This document shows, one piece after another, positions 24,354 through 33,383 of a DNA stretch of 64,000 bases. Position numbers and translations under genes: made by a program. The stretch is from the NCBI GenBank assembly GCA_023421075.1, contig JAEZUM010000023.1:62001-126000 (forward strand), read 5' to 3'. Under the pieces are notes generated by a model. It was not told the DNA's origin. It worked only from the letters and a program-made list of their open reading frames with translations, and did no database searches. Each line of letters starts with the position of its first letter. Position 1 is the first letter of the stretch. The stretch comes from Bacillota bacterium. GTDB lineage: Bacteria > Bacillota > Clostridia > Lachnospirales > Lachnospiraceae.

Positions 24354-25976
24354 TTATAAGGAATCTACCGCAGAGCGTTCGATTGCAAGACCGGTAGCAT
24401 AGCGTTTCATAAAGACTTCATAGCCCTGAACATCCTCAGGAAGCGGTGCGAGTGTAGAGCCGGCATTTTCAGCAAATACTTTGCTCTTTAGGAAGGAGCT
24501 TAAGCTCTCGTCGCTTCCCTTGTGAAGCATATAGGAGGCAAGGAGTGCCATACCCCAAGGTCCGCCCTCGCCTGCGGTCTCCATAACCGACACCGGTGTA
24601 TTCATGGCAGCAGCCATGATGCGTTGGCCGACACCTGCTGTCTTGAAGAAGCCGCCATGTCCGAACATATTTTGAATCTGAACCTTTTCCTGTCCGGTCA
24701 GAATATCCAGGCCGGTCTTCAGGACTCCGAGAGAGGTCATCAGGTGAACCCTCATGAAGTTGGCGAGATTAAAGTGACTATCGGGTGTACGGACAAATAA
24801 AGGACGTCCTTCCTCAAATCCGGTGATATGCTCTCCGGACAGATAATTATATGCGAGTAAGCCGCCGCCGTCGGAATCTCCCTCAAGAGCTTTGCGATAT
24901 AAGGTACCGTAGAGCTGATTGGAATCGAGCTTCATTCCCATAACATCAGCAAATTCCTTGAAGATGGAAACCCATGCATTTAAGTCTGAAGTGCAGTTGT
25001 TACAATGAACCATTCCGACCAGGTCACCGGACGGAGTAGTAACTAGGTCTATCTCAGGATGAACCTTAGACAGTTCCTTCTCAAGTACAATCATGGCGAA
25101 TACACTGGTTCCGGCAGAAACATTACCGGTTCTTACTTCGACACTGTTGGTTGCTGTCATACCGGTTCCCGCATCACCCTCAGGCGGGCAGAAGGGAATT
25201 CCTGCGGTTAAGTTACCCGTAGGATCGATTAGCTTTGCGCCTTCTTCGGTCAATACGCCGCCAGGCTCGCCTGCCACAAGTACCTTCGGTAAGAGATCCT
25301 GAAGCTTCCAGGAGTAACCCTTGGGAGCAACTAATTCATCAAACTGATCAATCATCCGCTGATTGAAATTCTTGGTAGTAATATCAATCGGGAACATACC
25401 GGAGGCTTCTCCGACACCCATCACCTTCTCGCCGGTCAGTTTCCAGTGAACATATCCTGCCAGAGTAGTCTGGAAGGCAATCTCCCCTACGTGCTGCTCG
25501 CCATTCAGAATAGCCTGATAGAGATGAGCAATGCTCCAGCGTTGAGGAACCTGATAGCCGAAGAGCTCTGTCAGAGCATGGGAGGCCTGTCCGGTCATCG
25601 TATTACGCCAGGTACGGAAGGGAGTCAACAGCTCACCTTTCTCATCGAATACCAGGTAACCATGCATCATGGCACTGACGCCGATGGCGCCGATGGTCTT
25701 AAGCTCAACCTCATATTGTTCTTTTACTGTATTGCACAGATCACGGTAGCTGTCCTGCAGTCCGCTCCATACATCCTCCAGAGAGTAGGTCCATATGTTG
25801 TTAACCAGACGATTCTCCCACTCATGACTACCGGAGGCAATGGGATTATGATTCTCATCGATCAGGACTGCCTTGATTCTGGTAGACCCCAACTCGATTC
25901 CGAGTGCGGTCTTCCCGGAGAGGATAGCCTGTTTACTAAGATTTTTATCTTCTTTCACTTGAGCACCCCAATTCAT
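24354..25976 (-). CDS. araB: FGGY-family carbohydrate kinase, probable L-ribulokinase
   Basis: This 540-residue sugar kinase has the first phosphate motif L-G-I-E-L-G-S-T-R-I-K-A near residue 26, the FGGY second half with G-N-V-S-A-G-T-S, and G-E-G-G-P-W-G-M-A-L-L near the end. It lies 41 bp behind araA in the same direction, so phosphorylation of L-ribulose from AraA is the likely role, although it is more divergent than classical AraB and could act on a related ketose. The first ATG has no good Shine-Dalgarno sequence; a GTG at 25958 preceded by GGGG is an alternative start. No araD is in the window. Confidence 0.82.
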   Translation of the reverse strand: MNWGAQVKEDKNLSKQAILSGKTALGIELGSTRIKAVLIDENHNPIASGSHEWENRLVNNIWTYSLEDVWSGLQDSYRDLCNTVKEQYEVELKTIGAIGVSAMMHGYLVFDEKGELLTPFRTWRNTMTGQASHALTELFGYQVPQRWSIAHLYQAILNGEQHVGEIAFQTTLAGYVHWKLTGEKVMGVGEASGMFPIDITTKNFNQRMIDQFDELVAPKGYSWKLQDLLPKVLVAGEPGGVLTEEGAKLIDPTGNLTAGIPFCPPEGDAGTGMTATNSVEVRTGNVSAGTSVFAMIVLEKELSKVHPEIDLVTTPSGDLVGMVHCNNCTSDLNAWVSIFKEFADVMGMKLDSNQLYGTLYRKALEGDSDGGGLLAYNYLSGEHITGFEEGRPLFVRTPDSHFNLANFMRVHLMTSLGVLKTGLDILTGQEKVQIQNMFGHGGFFKTAGVGQRIMAAAMNTPVSVMETAGEGGPWGMALLASYMLHKGSDESLSSFLKSKVFAENAGSTLAPLPEDVQGYEVFMKRYATGLAIERSAVDSL

Positions 25977-26017
25977 AAAATTATTCAGATGAATTTATTA
26001 TAACATATATATGCAGA

Positions 26018-27517
26018 TTAGCGGAACGCGATGGAATTCCAGCGCATCTCGTTCTTCAGAGCGCGGATGTCGGTATTCTTATCAATTACTATGCTTTCAA
26101 TACCCATTGCTTCTGCCCAGTCTACCATCTGCTCTACACTTAAATCGTAAGAGAAGGCGGTATGATGAGCACCACCTGCCAGAATCCAAGCCTGAGCACC
26201 GATCTCAAGGTTCGGCATCGGTGTCCAGAAAGCAGTTGCTACGGGAAGCTTCGGCATCGGCTTCTCAACCTTCTTACATTCTACTTCATTGATAATCAGA
26301 CGGAAGCGGTTACCCAGGTCAATAAGAGAGGTTGCAACACCCATTCCGGTCTTACTGGTGAATACCAGACGAGCAGGATCCTCACGATTACCCATGGATA
26401 GAGGCTGTTCCTTAATGGAGATCTTACCGTCAGCGATGGTCGGACAGATTTCCAGCATATGAGCCTGCAGAATACCTTCCTTACCGGGTACAAAGTTATA
26501 GGTATAATCCTCTAAGAAGGAGGTACCCTTCGCATCCTTTACACCGGAGGTCATAATCTTCATCAGACGTACCATGGCAGCAGTCTTCCAATCGCCTTCA
26601 CCACCAAAGCCATAGCCTTTTTCCATCAGACGCTGAATTGCAAGACCGGGAAGCTGCTTTAAGCCGCCAAGCATTCCGAAATGAGTTACTACCGCATGGT
26701 AGTTCCTTTCCTCAAGGAAACGTTCCATACCGATTTCGATTTCTGCCTGTACCGCAACATGCTCACGAAATTCCTTAGCATCTCTGCCTTCTAATAAGAT
26801 ATCATACTTGCTGTAATACTCCTCAACCAAAGCCTCAGTGTCGGACTTGCTTACATTATTTACATAATCCACAACTTCATTTACATTATAATGATCGATT
26901 TCCCAACCGAATTTAATCTGTGCTTCAACCTTATCACCTTCGGTTACGGCTACGTTGTTCATGTTATCACCGAAGCGGCAGACACGTACATGACTGGATT
27001 CGATGACACCGATGGCGGTCAGCATCCAGGAAGCAAGCTTCTTCTGAATACTCACATTAGCCCAGTGGCCAACAAGTACTTTGCGCTCAATTCCCATACG
27101 GGATACGATGTGACCATATTCACGATCGCCGTGAGCGGATTGGTTCTCATTCATGAAATCCATATCAATCGTATCATAAGGAATCTCCTCATTGAACTGT
27201 GTATGGAAATGAAGCAGAGGCTTGCGATATTCCTGTAAGCCGAGAATCCAGGACTTCGCAGGAGAGAAGGTATGCATCCAGGTGATGACACCGGCGCAGG
27301 TAGGATCTGCATTGGCTGCATTAAAGGTCTGACGGATTACCTCGTTGGTAATCATGGTAGGCTTCCATACCACCTCGAAGGGAAGGTTGCCTGATTTATT
27401 TAACTGGTCTACGATGATTCTGGAATGCTCTGCAACATTCGCCAGGCATACTTCTCCGTATAAGTCCTGAGAGCCTGTGCAGAACCAGAATTTATAATTT
27501 TTTCCTGTCTGTAACAT
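26018..27517 (-). CDS. araA: L-arabinose isomerase
   Basis: At 499 residues this is the normal length of AraA, which converts L-arabinose to L-ribulose with Mn2+. Family signs are F-W-F-C-T-G-S-Q-D-L-Y-G near the start, H-T-F-S-P-A-K-S-W-I near 80, G-Y-G-F-G-G-E-G-D-W-K-T near 305 (with the metal-binding Glu), and G-G-A-H-H-T-A-F-S near 450. AAAGGAGGT precedes the ATG. It is the first gene of an araA-araB unit behind a divergent-looking AraC-family regulator on the same strand. Confidence 0.97.
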   Translation of the reverse strand: MLQTGKNYKFWFCTGSQDLYGEVCLANVAEHSRIIVDQLNKSGNLPFEVVWKPTMITNEVIRQTFNAANADPTCAGVITWMHTFSPAKSWILGLQEYRKPLLHFHTQFNEEIPYDTIDMDFMNENQSAHGDREYGHIVSRMGIERKVLVGHWANVSIQKKLASWMLTAIGVIESSHVRVCRFGDNMNNVAVTEGDKVEAQIKFGWEIDHYNVNEVVDYVNNVSKSDTEALVEEYYSKYDILLEGRDAKEFREHVAVQAEIEIGMERFLEERNYHAVVTHFGMLGGLKQLPGLAIQRLMEKGYGFGGEGDWKTAAMVRLMKIMTSGVKDAKGTSFLEDYTYNFVPGKEGILQAHMLEICPTIADGKISIKEQPLSMGNREDPARLVFTSKTGMGVATSLIDLGNRFRLIINEVECKKVEKPMPKLPVATAFWTPMPNLEIGAQAWILAGGAHHTAFSYDLSVEQMVDWAEAMGIESIVIDKNTDIRALKNEMRWNSIAFR

Positions 27518-27649
27518 AATAAAATACCTCCTTTATAATAGATTAATATCTTAATCTTATCAATAAAGAAGGTAGTCTTCAAGGTCTCTATCCTACTGTT
27601 TTTGTTATAAAAGTTACCTAATCCGACTTTTGTATGTAATAATCATGAG

Positions 27650-27674
27650 ATTATACCAAGTTAACGGCTAACGG
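27650..27674 (-). promoter_or_regulatory. Possible araA promoter with a TAACGG direct repeat
   Basis: On the minus strand TATAAT (27655-27650) is a perfect -10 box. Immediately upstream is a tandem repeat (plus strand TAACGGCTAACGG, 27662-27674) in the place of the -35 element, where an AraC-type activator could bind. This is a weak inference. Confidence 0.35.
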
Positions 27675-27684
27675 TTGGAGATGT

Positions 27685-28740
27685 TTAGAGTTCGTCACTT
27701 TGTTTCAGCTCCCGTAGTCTGGCAGGAGTCATACCGTACTTCTCGACAAAGATCTTATAGAAAAAGCCCTTATTACGATATCCGCACTGTTCTATAATCT
27801 CATCAATTCCCAGAGTGCTTTCTTCCAGCAATTCCCTGGCCTTCTCCAGTCGTATCCGTTGTAAGTACGCGCTATAGGTAACTCCCTCTCGCCTCTTGAG
27901 CAGACGGTTGAAGTAATCTTCATTATAATGGAATTTCTGAACCAGCTCCTGGATGGTAACGTCCGCTTCATGTTCTCTGATGTAGCGAAGTACCTCATCG
28001 CCGATCAGGACATTCATCTCCTTCGCTTGTTCTCTGGAGAGGTTGAAATCATAAGCAAGGCACAGATGCCATAATAGACGCTTAATCAGGCCGCGGCAGA
28101 TATATTCGGACCCGACATCCAGATGCATCAGCTCCCGTAGGAGACTGCCCAGTATTTCTTCGATCCGTTCATCGGTCTCATCCTTGGGTCGAAGATGCAG
28201 ATACTGCTTCACTTCCTTCTGGGAGAGGAGAGCGGTTGAGAAGAATTCGGCAAGGATTCCCTCCGGGATATTTTCCAGCAGCACCTTATGGAATACATAA
28301 TGGGAGATGCCGAGAAAGATAACCTTAGTATCCTTACCGGTCAGATAATCCTGATGGGTACAATTGGTATCGATGAGACAGCACTCACCCTTATGGAACC
28401 AGACATCCTTACCCTGTATGTTCTGACAGAATTCACCGTCCAGCACATAGGCAATCTCAAGATAATTGTGAGTGTGCCTCTGGGTTCTTGTAATATTTTG
28501 CAGTCCATAGCGAAAGGCGGTGGTATCATCACTGGAGAGAGCAAAGGCATTCAGTCGGCCTTCCTTCATCTCCCAACCGATGAAGAAGATCTCAGCCAAT
28601 ACTTTGTCAGGAAAGCTTTTGATCTCGATGTCCTTATCATCATACTCCGGACGCATCAGACGACTTGCGGTCTCGTTATCCTCCGGAACGATTCCGCAAG
28701 CCTGATAGATTTCATCGATTATTTGGCGAAAGGAGTTCAT
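27685..28740 (-). CDS. AraC-family transcriptional regulator with cupin sensor domain
   Basis: The protein has 351 residues. The N-terminal half has a cupin/AraC-binding beta barrel (R-H-T-H-N-Y-L-E-I-A-Y-V-L-D-G-E), the place where the family binds sugars. The C-terminal 100 residues carry two helix-turn-helix units with the family signature around G-I-D-E-I-I-E-Q-C-G-Y-R-N-K-G-F-F. It lies 167 bp upstream of araA on the same strand, so it most likely controls arabinose genes. No terminator is obvious between it and the preceding glycosyltransferase gene, 56 bp away. Confidence 0.9.
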   Translation of the reverse strand: MNSFRQIIDEIYQACGIVPEDNETASRLMRPEYDDKDIEIKSFPDKVLAEIFFIGWEMKEGRLNAFALSSDDTTAFRYGLQNITRTQRHTHNYLEIAYVLDGEFCQNIQGKDVWFHKGECCLIDTNCTHQDYLTGKDTKVIFLGISHYVFHKVLLENIPEGILAEFFSTALLSQKEVKQYLHLRPKDETDERIEEILGSLLRELMHLDVGSEYICRGLIKRLLWHLCLAYDFNLSREQAKEMNVLIGDEVLRYIREHEADVTIQELVQKFHYNEDYFNRLLKRREGVTYSAYLQRIRLEKARELLEESTLGIDEIIEQCGYRNKGFFYKIFVEKYGMTPARLRELKQSDEL

Positions 28741-28796
28741 AGTGGCACCTCGCTTGACTGGTTTTAATAAGATATTTAAACAGGTTACTGATGCTT

Positions 28797-29810
28797 CTAC
28801 GTTTCTTGCTTAAAGATGAAACGGTGTTGTATTATATAACTGAAGAGATATAGGATACCCTCTGTGATCAGCTTGCTGATGGCCAGCCCCAATCCCACGA
28901 TATGAATAAAGAAGCGGATCAGAGTGTAATTACAGCTTAATATAAGAATGGCCAGAGCATAGTATTTCACAATTGTGGATACGTGCTTCTGTGAACGGAA
29001 GACGAGGTCTCTGTTAATGAAATAATTGCATAAGGAGCTGATGACTCTTGCGGTAACAACTGAAACGAGTAGGTTATGCGTCAGAGAATTCAGTACAAAC
29101 AAGGCGATAAAATCAATGACGCCGCAAGCTGCAGAGGAAAGCATAAATTTTAGGATGGGCAGATAAATTCGGATGGAATCTCGAACGGGATGGAAATGAG
29201 ATGCCTCATTATTATTTTCATAAATTGTCTCAATCGGGATACAAAATAGCTCAAAACCGGCAGTATTCACTTCCAAAAGCTGATTCATTTCGTATTCGTA
29301 GCGATTTCCTTTGACGGTAACAAGCCAGGGCAACATAGAGGCTGAGAAACCTCTTAAGCCTGTTTGCGTGTCTGCGATCTTTCTGTGTGCGATCAAGGAG
29401 TAAATGAAGCCGGTTATTTTGTTGCCGAGAAGACTTCTGGCGGGAACCTTTCCGACGAATTCTCTGCAGCCTAATATGATTGCATTCGTATGGGAGCTGA
29501 CAGCATCAGCGATCCCTAGAATATCCTGCCAGGTATGTTGCCCATCACAGTCTGCACAGACAATATCATCTATAAGATGATTGTCAATCAGGTATGAGAA
29601 GGCGGTCTTAAGTGCAGCACCCTTACCCTGATTGTGCTCATGGGTTAGAACAGTGCAGCCCAATTTGGCGGCCTCCAGAAATACCTCTGTACTGGACGGG
29701 GAACTACCGTCGTTGACAATAACAATATCATAATTACAGTTTCTTTGGATATTGTTAATTAACGATATGAGCCGTCCATCCGGCTCATAAGCGGGAATGA
29801 TTATTTTCAT
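28797..29810 (-). CDS. Family 2 glycosyltransferase fused to a GtrA-like membrane domain
   Basis: Residues about 1-215 form a GT-A glycosyltransferase with I-P-A-Y-E-P, V-N-D-G-S-S and C-A-D-C-D-G-Q-H carrying the metal-binding aspartates; it resembles dolichyl-phosphate-mannose synthase-like enzymes, which load a sugar on a lipid carrier. Residues about 220-335 hold four membrane helices of the GtrA type, used to flip or present lipid-linked sugars. The fusion therefore could make and translocate a lipid-linked sugar. It is the last gene of the XrtG locus, 14 bp behind the PTPS-like gene, which suggests glycosylation of the sorted surface protein. Confidence 0.87.
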   Translation of the reverse strand: MKIIIPAYEPDGRLISLINNIQRNCNYDIVIVNDGSSPSSTEVFLEAAKLGCTVLTHEHNQGKGAALKTAFSYLIDNHLIDDIVCADCDGQHTWQDILGIADAVSSHTNAIILGCREFVGKVPARSLLGNKITGFIYSLIAHRKIADTQTGLRGFSASMLPWLVTVKGNRYEYEMNQLLEVNTAGFELFCIPIETIYENNNEASHFHPVRDSIRIYLPILKFMLSSAACGVIDFIALFVLNSLTHNLLVSVVTARVISSLCNYFINRDLVFRSQKHVSTIVKYYALAILILSCNYTLIRFFIHIVGLGLAISKLITEGILYLFSYIIQHRFIFKQET

Positions 29811-29823
29811 CGTACCATTTACC

Positions 29824-30267
29824 TCATTCGTTTATTTGATTTCTGCTTTTTTGCAGAATCTCTTCCGCGATACTCTTTTTTTCTACACTTTGAATGACAT
29901 TATTCTCTACATTGCTGATAATATAAGACCGGGACGGGGTCTCGCTGATTTCCATAGTAAATATAACCCAGTTCAGTGGATGTAGTAGCTTTTGAAGCTC
30001 GTTCATAAAGCAGTGTGCGATATTCTCCAAGGTAGGGTTAATCGCCTTGAATGCCGGGCACTCATTGATATATTTATCCTGAAATTGCATCAGGTAATCC
30101 TCGATGGTTTTTTCTACCTCGTTAAACATAACAAAGGTATCCTTATAATTTACAACATACAAAGAGATCTCCCAGGTATGGGGATGCCTCTCACCCCGAT
30201 TACCATCAATATGGATGGAGTGGCTTGCATTCAGATAAAAGTTGTATTTGTATTGGCTGTATTTCAT
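29824..30267 (-). CDS. Small PTPS-like protein associated with exosortase G
   Basis: At 147 residues this resembles 6-pyruvoyl-tetrahydropterin synthase/QueD. The three zinc ligands can be read as H16 (N-A-S-H-S) and H28/H30 (R-H-P-H-T-W), and the late strand with E-x-S-E-T (near 107-110) fits the family's pterin-holding Glu. The catalytic Cys of true QueD is not evident, so it may bind rather than convert a pterin-like ligand. Small PTPS-related proteins are a known companion of XrtG in Firmicutes. A second such domain lies inside the 1366-residue protein of the same operon. AGGAGGT precedes the ATG. Confidence 0.82.
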   Translation of the reverse strand: MKYSQYKYNFYLNASHSIHIDGNRGERHPHTWEISLYVVNYKDTFVMFNEVEKTIEDYLMQFQDKYINECPAFKAINPTLENIAHCFMNELQKLLHPLNWVIFTMEISETPSRSYIISNVENNVIQSVEKKSIAEEILQKSRNQINE

Positions 30268-30317
30268 CCTTACCTCCTGCGATCGAAAAGCACGAAACAG
30301 GTATCGGTCAGTCCAAG

Positions 30318-31319
30318 CTATACCGAGACCTTGCTGGCTATTACCTTCAGCTCCTCTACTTTTTCCTCACTCTCTGATTTGTACTTATTAATAAACAAAT
30401 TGATAAAGTCTGTGGCTTCCTTCTTGTTTGAATTGAGTAATAAGATCTTAAACTGATTCTTATCCCAGTAGCTTGCGATGCTGTTATCTCCTTTGATACG
30501 ACCTAAGATAGCAGTAATAAAAATATAATGCTCCATTTTCGGATTTTCTACAAAAATGTCAATCTGAATACACTTCTTTAATTCCTCCTTCGTCATACCG
30601 ACAACTACCTCTTCGATGATTGATCGGTTATAGAAGGAGAATTCCTTTTCGGAATTCACGTAATGCCTGTTTTTGTCATTCTCCAGAAGCTCAATGAGTT
30701 GCCTGTTCTTTCGGATCTCATTTTTTAGTATGCTGTTATTTTTCTCCTCACCCGTTAATTTGTAAAGATGAAGAAGCAGAATTACAATCATCATAGCACC
30801 ATACAGAAAGAAGAAGCCCATGCAATAAAGCCTGATTTCCAACAACTTAATCTTCTTAAGATAATAAGTCTCTTTTGTACAGAGGATCAGTGAGTACGTA
30901 TCATCATTATACTGTATTTCTGCTTTTGACAGAAGATATTTCTGATTGTCTCTTAACGAAATATCGTTCTGCAGATAATCCTCGATCGGCTCATCAATCA
31001 GTAGGGTAGTTGTGTTATCATCCTTATAAAATGCAATCTGATTATTCTTAGTGATAATGCAATATACACTTGAGGAGGTAGGATATTCAGACTTAATGTA
31101 TGAGGTCAGAGTTGAGATAATATCACTATCATTATTCGCCTGCGATGCTGCATTATATAGCATTGATGAGGATAGCAGCTTCTGATTCTCCTGATAAATA
31201 CTAATATTCTTATCTATTGCTAGTTGAAATACATAGAATATTAATAGGATTAATATCAAACACAAAATACTGGAAGATGCGGCAGTCACTATTCTTTTTT
31301 TTCTCTTGCTGTTTAGCAT
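30318..31319 (-). CDS. Two-span membrane protein with degenerate GGDEF-like domain
   Basis: Two membrane helices (about 10-30 and 155-180) flank an extracytoplasmic sensor of about 120 residues. After a charged coiled coil the last 110 residues resemble a GGDEF domain, but the G-G-D-E-F site reads W-D-K-N-Q-F followed by K-I-L-L-L-N, so diguanylate cyclase activity is unlikely. It may bind c-di-GMP or a partner. The start is taken as the ATG at 31319 (GGAG 6 nt upstream) rather than a TTG at 31340. A terminator-like hairpin lies just upstream. Given the c-di-GMP riboswitch at the head of this locus, a regulatory role in c-di-GMP sensing is plausible. Confidence 0.7.
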   Translation of the reverse strand: MLNSKRKKRIVTAASSSILCLILILLIFYVFQLAIDKNISIYQENQKLLSSSMLYNAASQANNDSDIISTLTSYIKSEYPTSSSVYCIITKNNQIAFYKDDNTTTLLIDEPIEDYLQNDISLRDNQKYLLSKAEIQYNDDTYSLILCTKETYYLKKIKLLEIRLYCMGFFFLYGAMMIVILLLHLYKLTGEEKNNSILKNEIRKNRQLIELLENDKNRHYVNSEKEFSFYNRSIIEEVVVGMTKEELKKCIQIDIFVENPKMEHYIFITAILGRIKGDNSIASYWDKNQFKILLLNSNKKEATDFINLFINKYKSESEEKVEELKVIASKVSV

Positions 31320-31336
31320 ATCAATCTCCATGTATG

Positions 31337-31367
31337 TCAAAAAATCAGCATATATACAGTAATGCTG
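31337..31367 (-). terminator. Intrinsic terminator/attenuator inside the XrtG locus
   Basis: CAGCAT/ATGCTG (31346-31351 with 31362-31367) is followed on the minus strand by ATTTTTT. A second hairpin GAGAATG/CATTCTC lies at 31378-31394. Together they would reduce expression of the downstream GGDEF-like, PTPS-like and GtrA-fusion genes. Confidence 0.6.
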
Positions 31368-31432
31368 GCAAAGCTTTGAGAATGCGGCATTCTCGTTCTG
31401 TTTGTGATATCTTTTATTCTTTACAGCTCTTG

Positions 31433-32800
31433 CTATTTGGTGGATATAAATAACTTCACATGATTAAGAATACGAAGGATGGCTCTAAAATCATTGCGTA
31501 CGATGGCCTTACATTGCTCCTGCTCTTCCTTGAAGGTCTTCGTCCTCCAGGTACTGACCCCTTTAATGCTGTTAATAATTCCTGCCATTCGAAACCAGTA
31601 AACGATGAAGTTGAAGATCGGAAGAAGAAGAACGTAGGCGATCTTTCTCTGATAGAATCGCCTTAATTCTTTATCCCAGCTTAGATATTGGCATACATTC
31701 AAATAATACAATAAGGTTGAAATCGTATACAAAATGTAAATGATGATGACAGATTCTATAACAAAAGCAAAGGGATAGTTCATAAAAGCAAGACAGATCA
31801 GAGCAAAGTACCATATCATCCGAGGAAAAGCAAAGGTATGATCAAATAGGATGAGTCGGGACATCATATCCGTGAAAAATCCTTTGATTACACTGATTTT
31901 CTTGGGAAACATATGGGCTACCTCAATTTCACCTCTTTGCCAACGCTGTCTTTGGACATATAAGGTGTCCAGACTGGGGATAGGATCTACAAAAAAGATG
32001 GCTCGCTCGCAGATGTCTATCTTCTTTTTTAACAAATTACGAACCTGAAAGGTAACATGGGTATCCTCACAGACGGTCTCTGTGTTATAAAGCTGTGTCT
32101 TTAAAATGGTTGACTTGCGGAAGGACGAAAAGGCACCGGACATCGTAAAGATATTATCCATTTCTGCTTCAAAGTTACGACCGGCTAAGAAGGCCTGGGC
32201 ATACTCTAAGAACTCAATCTTTTTAACGATTTTCATCAAGCCGGCCTTAGAAGCGTTAATTGCCTCAGGGTTCGTAAGGATGGAGCCTGTCATACAATGA
32301 ATGTCTTCATGAGCCTCAAACCGGGTAATCAGGTTAAGTAATGCATCCTCGTGCAATATTCCGTCACTGTCCAGGTGAATGATGTACTTACCCTCGCTGT
32401 TGAACAGAGCCATGTTAAGAGCTTTTGATTTGCCCTGTCTGGCATTCATCCATTTTAGGTTGATCCCGGGGTGTGTCTCCTGATATTGTTTGAAAATATC
32501 AAAGCTATTATCCTTGCTTCCGTTGTTCACCAGGAGAACCTCGATCTGATCCGCAGGATAGGTTGATTCTAATATTGAGCGAATGCATATTTCCAGGGTG
32601 TCAGCAGAATTATATACCGGAACAATTACGGTAATCTCCGGGAAATACTTAAGTACCGGATCTTTGCTGTATTTATTTTGCTTTTTGAGTAAAACCAGGA
32701 ATCCAAATGCAGCAGGAATAATCTCCATGATTAAAGGGATTATGATCCATGCAGTCCAAAATATGATTTCACTCGCCAGCATTCTCATTATGCTCTGCAT
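31433..32800 (-). CDS. Exosortase G-associated family 2 glycosyltransferase
   Basis: This processive-type glycosyltransferase of about 455 residues has an N-terminal membrane helix, then a GT-A core with P-V-Y-N-S, L-V-N-N-G-S, H-L-D-S-D-G and the late Q-R-Q-R-W-Q-R-G (Q-x-x-R-W) motif, and three to four C-terminal helices. That layout matches the small GT2 clade known to accompany XrtG in Firmicutes. The ATG at 32800, 8 nt after GGAGG, is chosen rather than an upstream start inside xrtG; the two genes still overlap by 32 bp. The sugar it moves is unknown. It likely builds a glycan at the membrane for the sorted protein. Confidence 0.85.
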   Translation of the reverse strand: MQSIMRMLASEIIFWTAWIIIPLIMEIIPAAFGFLVLLKKQNKYSKDPVLKYFPEITVIVPVYNSADTLEICIRSILESTYPADQIEVLLVNNGSKDNSFDIFKQYQETHPGINLKWMNARQGKSKALNMALFNSEGKYIIHLDSDGILHEDALLNLITRFEAHEDIHCMTGSILTNPEAINASKAGLMKIVKKIEFLEYAQAFLAGRNFEAEMDNIFTMSGAFSSFRKSTILKTQLYNTETVCEDTHVTFQVRNLLKKKIDICERAIFFVDPIPSLDTLYVQRQRWQRGEIEVAHMFPKKISVIKGFFTDMMSRLILFDHTFAFPRMIWYFALICLAFMNYPFAFVIESVIIIYILYTISTLLYYLNVCQYLSWDKELRRFYQRKIAYVLLLPIFNFIVYWFRMAGIINSIKGVSTWRTKTFKEEQEQCKAIVRNDFRAILRILNHVKLFISTK

Positions 32801-33383
32801 AGTGAAAACCTCCGATTTTCTGTTTGATAATCTGCTGTCTTGTAAAGACATAGTAATATAGAATTATGGTAAGTACATAAAAAACCAGTCTACCAAGTAT
32901 TGTGTGCGCGATATAATAGGAACCGCTGCCGAATTGATAGATAACCGCACAGATTATCATGATGCGGATTACGTTAAAAATAAAGATACTAACACATCCG
33001 ACAAAGCTGATAATAATTCTTTGACCCATATCGTACACCTGATAGAAGATAAGCAGAGAAACGAACGCCATCATTTCTATGATTCCCGAGCACTCGTAAT
33101 CGATATACAGAGATACTGCAGTAAGAGCACTTTGCTTTGGTATAAATACGATACTTAATTCATAGAAGGCCTCACATAAGCCGGTTAATTTACCTAGTAT
33201 TCCGACAACAGAGGTTACATATTGTTTTAAAATTTCAGACAACGTCGGTTGTATGAAAATACACATGAAGATAAAGACACCGACACTGCCCCACAGGTAT
33301 TTAAAAAAGTGCATTTTGCCCCGATGAAACACCGTTAACAGGTATAGCCAAAGGATAAAACTTATGATTGCCAACCAATTCAT
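32769..33383 (-). CDS. xrtG: Exosortase family protein XrtG
   Basis: This is a 204-residue integral membrane protein with about seven helices. The conserved exosortase triad can be read as C98 (Y-E-C-S-G-I-I-E), R140 (F-N-V-I-R-I) and H160 (I-A-H-T-I-L-G-R). Exosortases are proposed transpeptidases that cut a C-terminal sorting tail and attach the protein to another molecule. XrtG is the Gram-positive branch. Its stop-start overlap with the preceding Firmicu-CTERM-like gene (TAATG) ties it to that substrate. Family assignment rests on motif reading plus the neighbouring GT2 and PTPS-like genes. Confidence 0.88.
   Translation of the reverse strand: MNWLAIISFILWLYLLTVFHRGKMHFFKYLWGSVGVFIFMCIFIQPTLSEILKQYVTSVVGILGKLTGLCEAFYELSIVFIPKQSALTAVSLYIDYECSGIIEMMAFVSLLIFYQVYDMGQRIIISFVGCVSIFIFNVIRIMIICAVIYQFGSGSYYIAHTILGRLVFYVLTIILYYYVFTRQQIIKQKIGGFHYAEHNENAGE

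Noticed and set aside
25446..26003. 185-codon plus-strand frame over araB
   Set aside because: Antisense to a clear FGGY kinase; composition is a shadow of the coding strand.
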